6,427 nt of DNA from Coriobacteriales bacterium. Lineage in GTDB: Bacteria; Actinomycetota; Coriobacteriia; Coriobacteriales; UBA8131. Position 1 is the stretch's first letter. Each line of letters opens with the position of its first letter. Positions 5,649-6,427 of this stretch are shown here, in pieces. A program made the translations under genes and the position numbers. The stretch is taken from assembly GCA_031290695.1 (NCBI GenBank), contig JAITNB010000048.1, forward strand, positions 1 through 6,427, written 5' to 3'. The notes beneath the pieces are model-generated. The model did no database searches. It had not been told where the DNA came from and saw only the letters and a list, made by a program, of their open reading frames with translations.

Positions 5649-5664
5649 ACGGGCAGTCGCCCGT
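5649..5664 (-). other. Small hairpin in the tRNA precursor leader
   Basis: ACGGGC-GACT-GCCCGT (5664-5649) forms a perfect 6-bp stem with a four-base loop, ending 11 bases before the mature 5' end of tRNA-Ser(GGA). It may act in precursor folding or processing. On the plus strand it is followed by TTT, but no plus-strand gene is present for it to terminate. Confidence 0.4.
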
Positions 5665-5678
5665 TTTCGTGCTTTGGA

Positions 5679-5708
5679 AGTATACACCAAACCGTATCCT
5701 CCTGTCAG
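5679..5708 (-). promoter_or_regulatory. Promoter of the tRNA-Ser pair
   Basis: CTGACA (5708-5703) and TATACT (5684-5679) are separated by 18 bases, each one mismatch from consensus. The predicted start is near 5672, giving a leader of about 35 bases to the mature tRNA end. Position and strength fit a stable-RNA promoter. Confidence 0.68.
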
Positions 5709-5741
5709 TTAGCTAGCGGTTGTTGCCCTTACTGATACAGA

Positions 5742-5771
5742 AAGCGCCTCAGGGGGGGGAGTGAGGCGCTT
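5742..5771 (-). terminator. Hairpin, possible terminator of the upstream surface-protein gene
   Basis: AAGCGCCTCA (5742-5751) and TGAGGCGCTT (5762-5771) make a perfect 10-bp stem whose loop contains eight G (plus strand). Minus-strand transcripts continue with TTTCTGT overlapping the stem base, a short U-rich tail. It lies between the surface-protein gene and the tRNA promoter and would prevent read-through. The tail is modest, and the distance of 120 bases from the stop codon is long for a terminator. Confidence 0.5.
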
Positions 5772-5780
5772 CCTTATATC

Positions 5781-5819
5781 GTCGAATCATAAGGGCTAGA
5801 GGGATAGCCTTATGTCGAC
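5781..5819. repeat. Imperfect hairpin with internal loop
   Basis: GTCGA (5781-5785) pairs with TCGAC (5815-5819). Inside, ATAAGGGCT (5789-5797) pairs with AGCCTTAT (5806-5813) with one bulged G, leaving an eight-base loop. Another CCTTAT (5772-5777) could compete for ATAAGG. No coding capacity overlaps it. Function unknown. Confidence 0.45.
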
Positions 5820-5849
5820 CGCTAGTTGGGTAGGACTGGTGGTGCGGGG

Positions 5850-5880
5850 CGTAGGGGCGGGTGGTGTGCCCGCCCCTACG
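5850..5880. repeat. GC-rich perfect palindrome, possible dispersed repeat
   Basis: CGTAGGGGCGGG (5850-5861) and CCCGCCCCTACG (5869-5880) are exact inverted copies around the seven-base loop TGGTGTG, starting 11 bases after the stop codon of the surface-protein gene. No U-tract follows on either strand, so it is not a standard terminator. GTAGGGGCGNN...NNCGCCCCTAC palindromes are, from memory, repeated widely in many bacterial genomes. Whether this one is part of a family here cannot be told from one copy. Confidence 0.55.
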
Positions 5881-5891
5881 GGAGCGTTAGA

Positions 5892-6427
5892 CTAGTATGC
5901 CTCAATCTGCGCTTCCTCGGATGCGTTCTTGTTGCCTGTGTTACGAAACACGAGGATGCTGGCTATGAAGGTCAGTACAAACAGGACACCGTGCAAAACC
6001 GTCCAGTCGTTGGAGAGGACCATCTTGTAGTCGAGCGTTGGCGAGGTGAAGGCGAAGAGCAACAGGCTGACGACAGCGAATGCGAGCGCGCCTATGAGCC
6101 AGAGCCTTTGCGAGTTAGCGTGCTTCTTCTCCTCTTCGGCCTGGTCTGCGGTCAACACCTGCTCGTTGCCCTTCTTGTCTTTACGAACCACCCTGATAAT
6201 CATCGTGACGATGACAAGGGCGATGCCGATAAGCGAGAACAGCAGGTTGAGCAGTGACCACGTTTGCTGCGGCGTGATGGTCGTCAAAGGTACGTCGACA
6301 TCGGGTAGCGTTACCGCAGGCTCCTCGGCAGAAGGCAGCACGAACTCACGAACAGTTTCGACTATCCTCTCAACAGCTCCCCCAGCCTGGTTGATGATGG
6401 TGGCGGGCGGGTTCGTTATGTTGACTA
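5892..6427 (-). CDS. Surface or secreted protein, C-terminal part with three membrane segments (5' end outside window)
   Basis: The reading frame stays open to the window edge, so only the last 177 codons are seen and the N-terminus is missing. The apparent GTG at 6339-6341 is an internal valine, not a supported start. The visible part begins with a polar, probably extracellular segment (1-54, containing LPDVDVPLTTITP). Then come a hydrophobic helix (about 56-78, WSLLNLLFSLIGIALVIVTM), a charged stretch (RKDKKGNEQ...AEEEKKHA, about 81-102), a second helix (108-126), a short loop (SPTLDYKMVLSNDW), a third helix (141-160) and an acidic tail SEEAQIEAY. This resembles, from memory, the three-helix tail closing many large surface proteins of Coriobacteriia, where it presumably anchors the exported part. 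The ligand or activity of the missing domains cannot be inferred. TAG stop at 5894-5892. Confidence 0.75.
   Translation of the reverse strand, partial: VNITNPPATIINQAGGAVERIVETVREFVLPSAEEPAVTLPDVDVPLTTITPQQTWSLLNLLFSLIGIALVIVTMIIRVVRKDKKGNEQVLTADQAEEEKKHANSQRLWLIGALAFAVVSLLLFAFTSPTLDYKMVLSNDWTVLHGVLFVLTFIASILVFRNTGNKNASEEAQIEAY

Larger units (their letters stand above)
5711..5827. repeat. Possible miniature element bounded by 10-bp inverted ends
   Basis: AGCTAGCGGT (5711-5720) and ACCGCTAGTT (5818-5827) are inverted copies matching at nine of ten positions. They enclose the hairpins at 5742-5771 and 5781-5819. There is no coding capacity and no clear target-site duplication beside the ends, so it may simply be the base of a larger fold. 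Low confidence. Confidence 0.22.

Noticed and set aside
6339..6341. GTG as start of a 149-residue membrane protein
   Set aside because: No ribosome binding site, and the frame continues open for 28 further codons to the window edge.

Overview
The window looks like chromosomal DNA of a moderately GC-rich actinomycetote, most likely of class Coriobacteriia. Three things suggest this: the rplM-rpsI-glmM-glmS gene order, which is typical of Actinomycetota; clean -35/-10 promoters with strong Shine-Dalgarno sites; and, at the right edge, a surface-protein C-terminus with three membrane segments of a kind I recall from Eggerthella/Olsenella-type genomes. The class assignment is an inference. Every gene I can support lies on the minus strand, so transcription runs from high to low coordinates.

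Right to left: (1) 6427-5892 is the 3' end of a large secreted or surface protein whose start lies outside the window. (2) 5891-5638 is a 254-base non-coding stretch holding a GC-rich perfect palindrome, two more hairpins, a possible pair of inverted ends and a promoter. (3) 5637-5393 holds two serine tRNA genes (anticodons GGA, then CGA), closed by a strong intrinsic terminator. (4) 5281-4592 is a hicA-hicB toxin-antitoxin operon with its own promoter and palindromic operator candidates. The 57-residue toxin gene hicA is short and easily missed. The antitoxin carries a C-terminal helix-turn-helix and a basic GRPRK tail. (5) 4587-4513 is a set of inverted repeats downstream of hicB. (6) 4456-1 is the housekeeping block: a near-consensus promoter, a structured leader, rplM and rpsI (ribosomal proteins L13 and S9, translationally coupled), then glmM and glmS.

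GlmS makes glucosamine-6-phosphate from fructose-6-phosphate and glutamine. GlmM converts it to glucosamine-1-phosphate, the precursor of UDP-GlcNAc for peptidoglycan. Ribosome and cell-wall precursor synthesis are thus encoded next to each other. Each junction carries its own RNA structure: a leader hairpin before rplM, two mutually exclusive hairpins before glmM, and repeated CTATGG/CCATAG elements before glmS.

I see no clearly new multi-gene system. The parts most worth a second look are the hicAB module with its AT-rich palindromic control region, the rplM leader hairpin whose loop copies the rplM start site, the rpsI-glmM switch-like hairpins, and the palindrome cluster between the surface protein and the tRNA genes.
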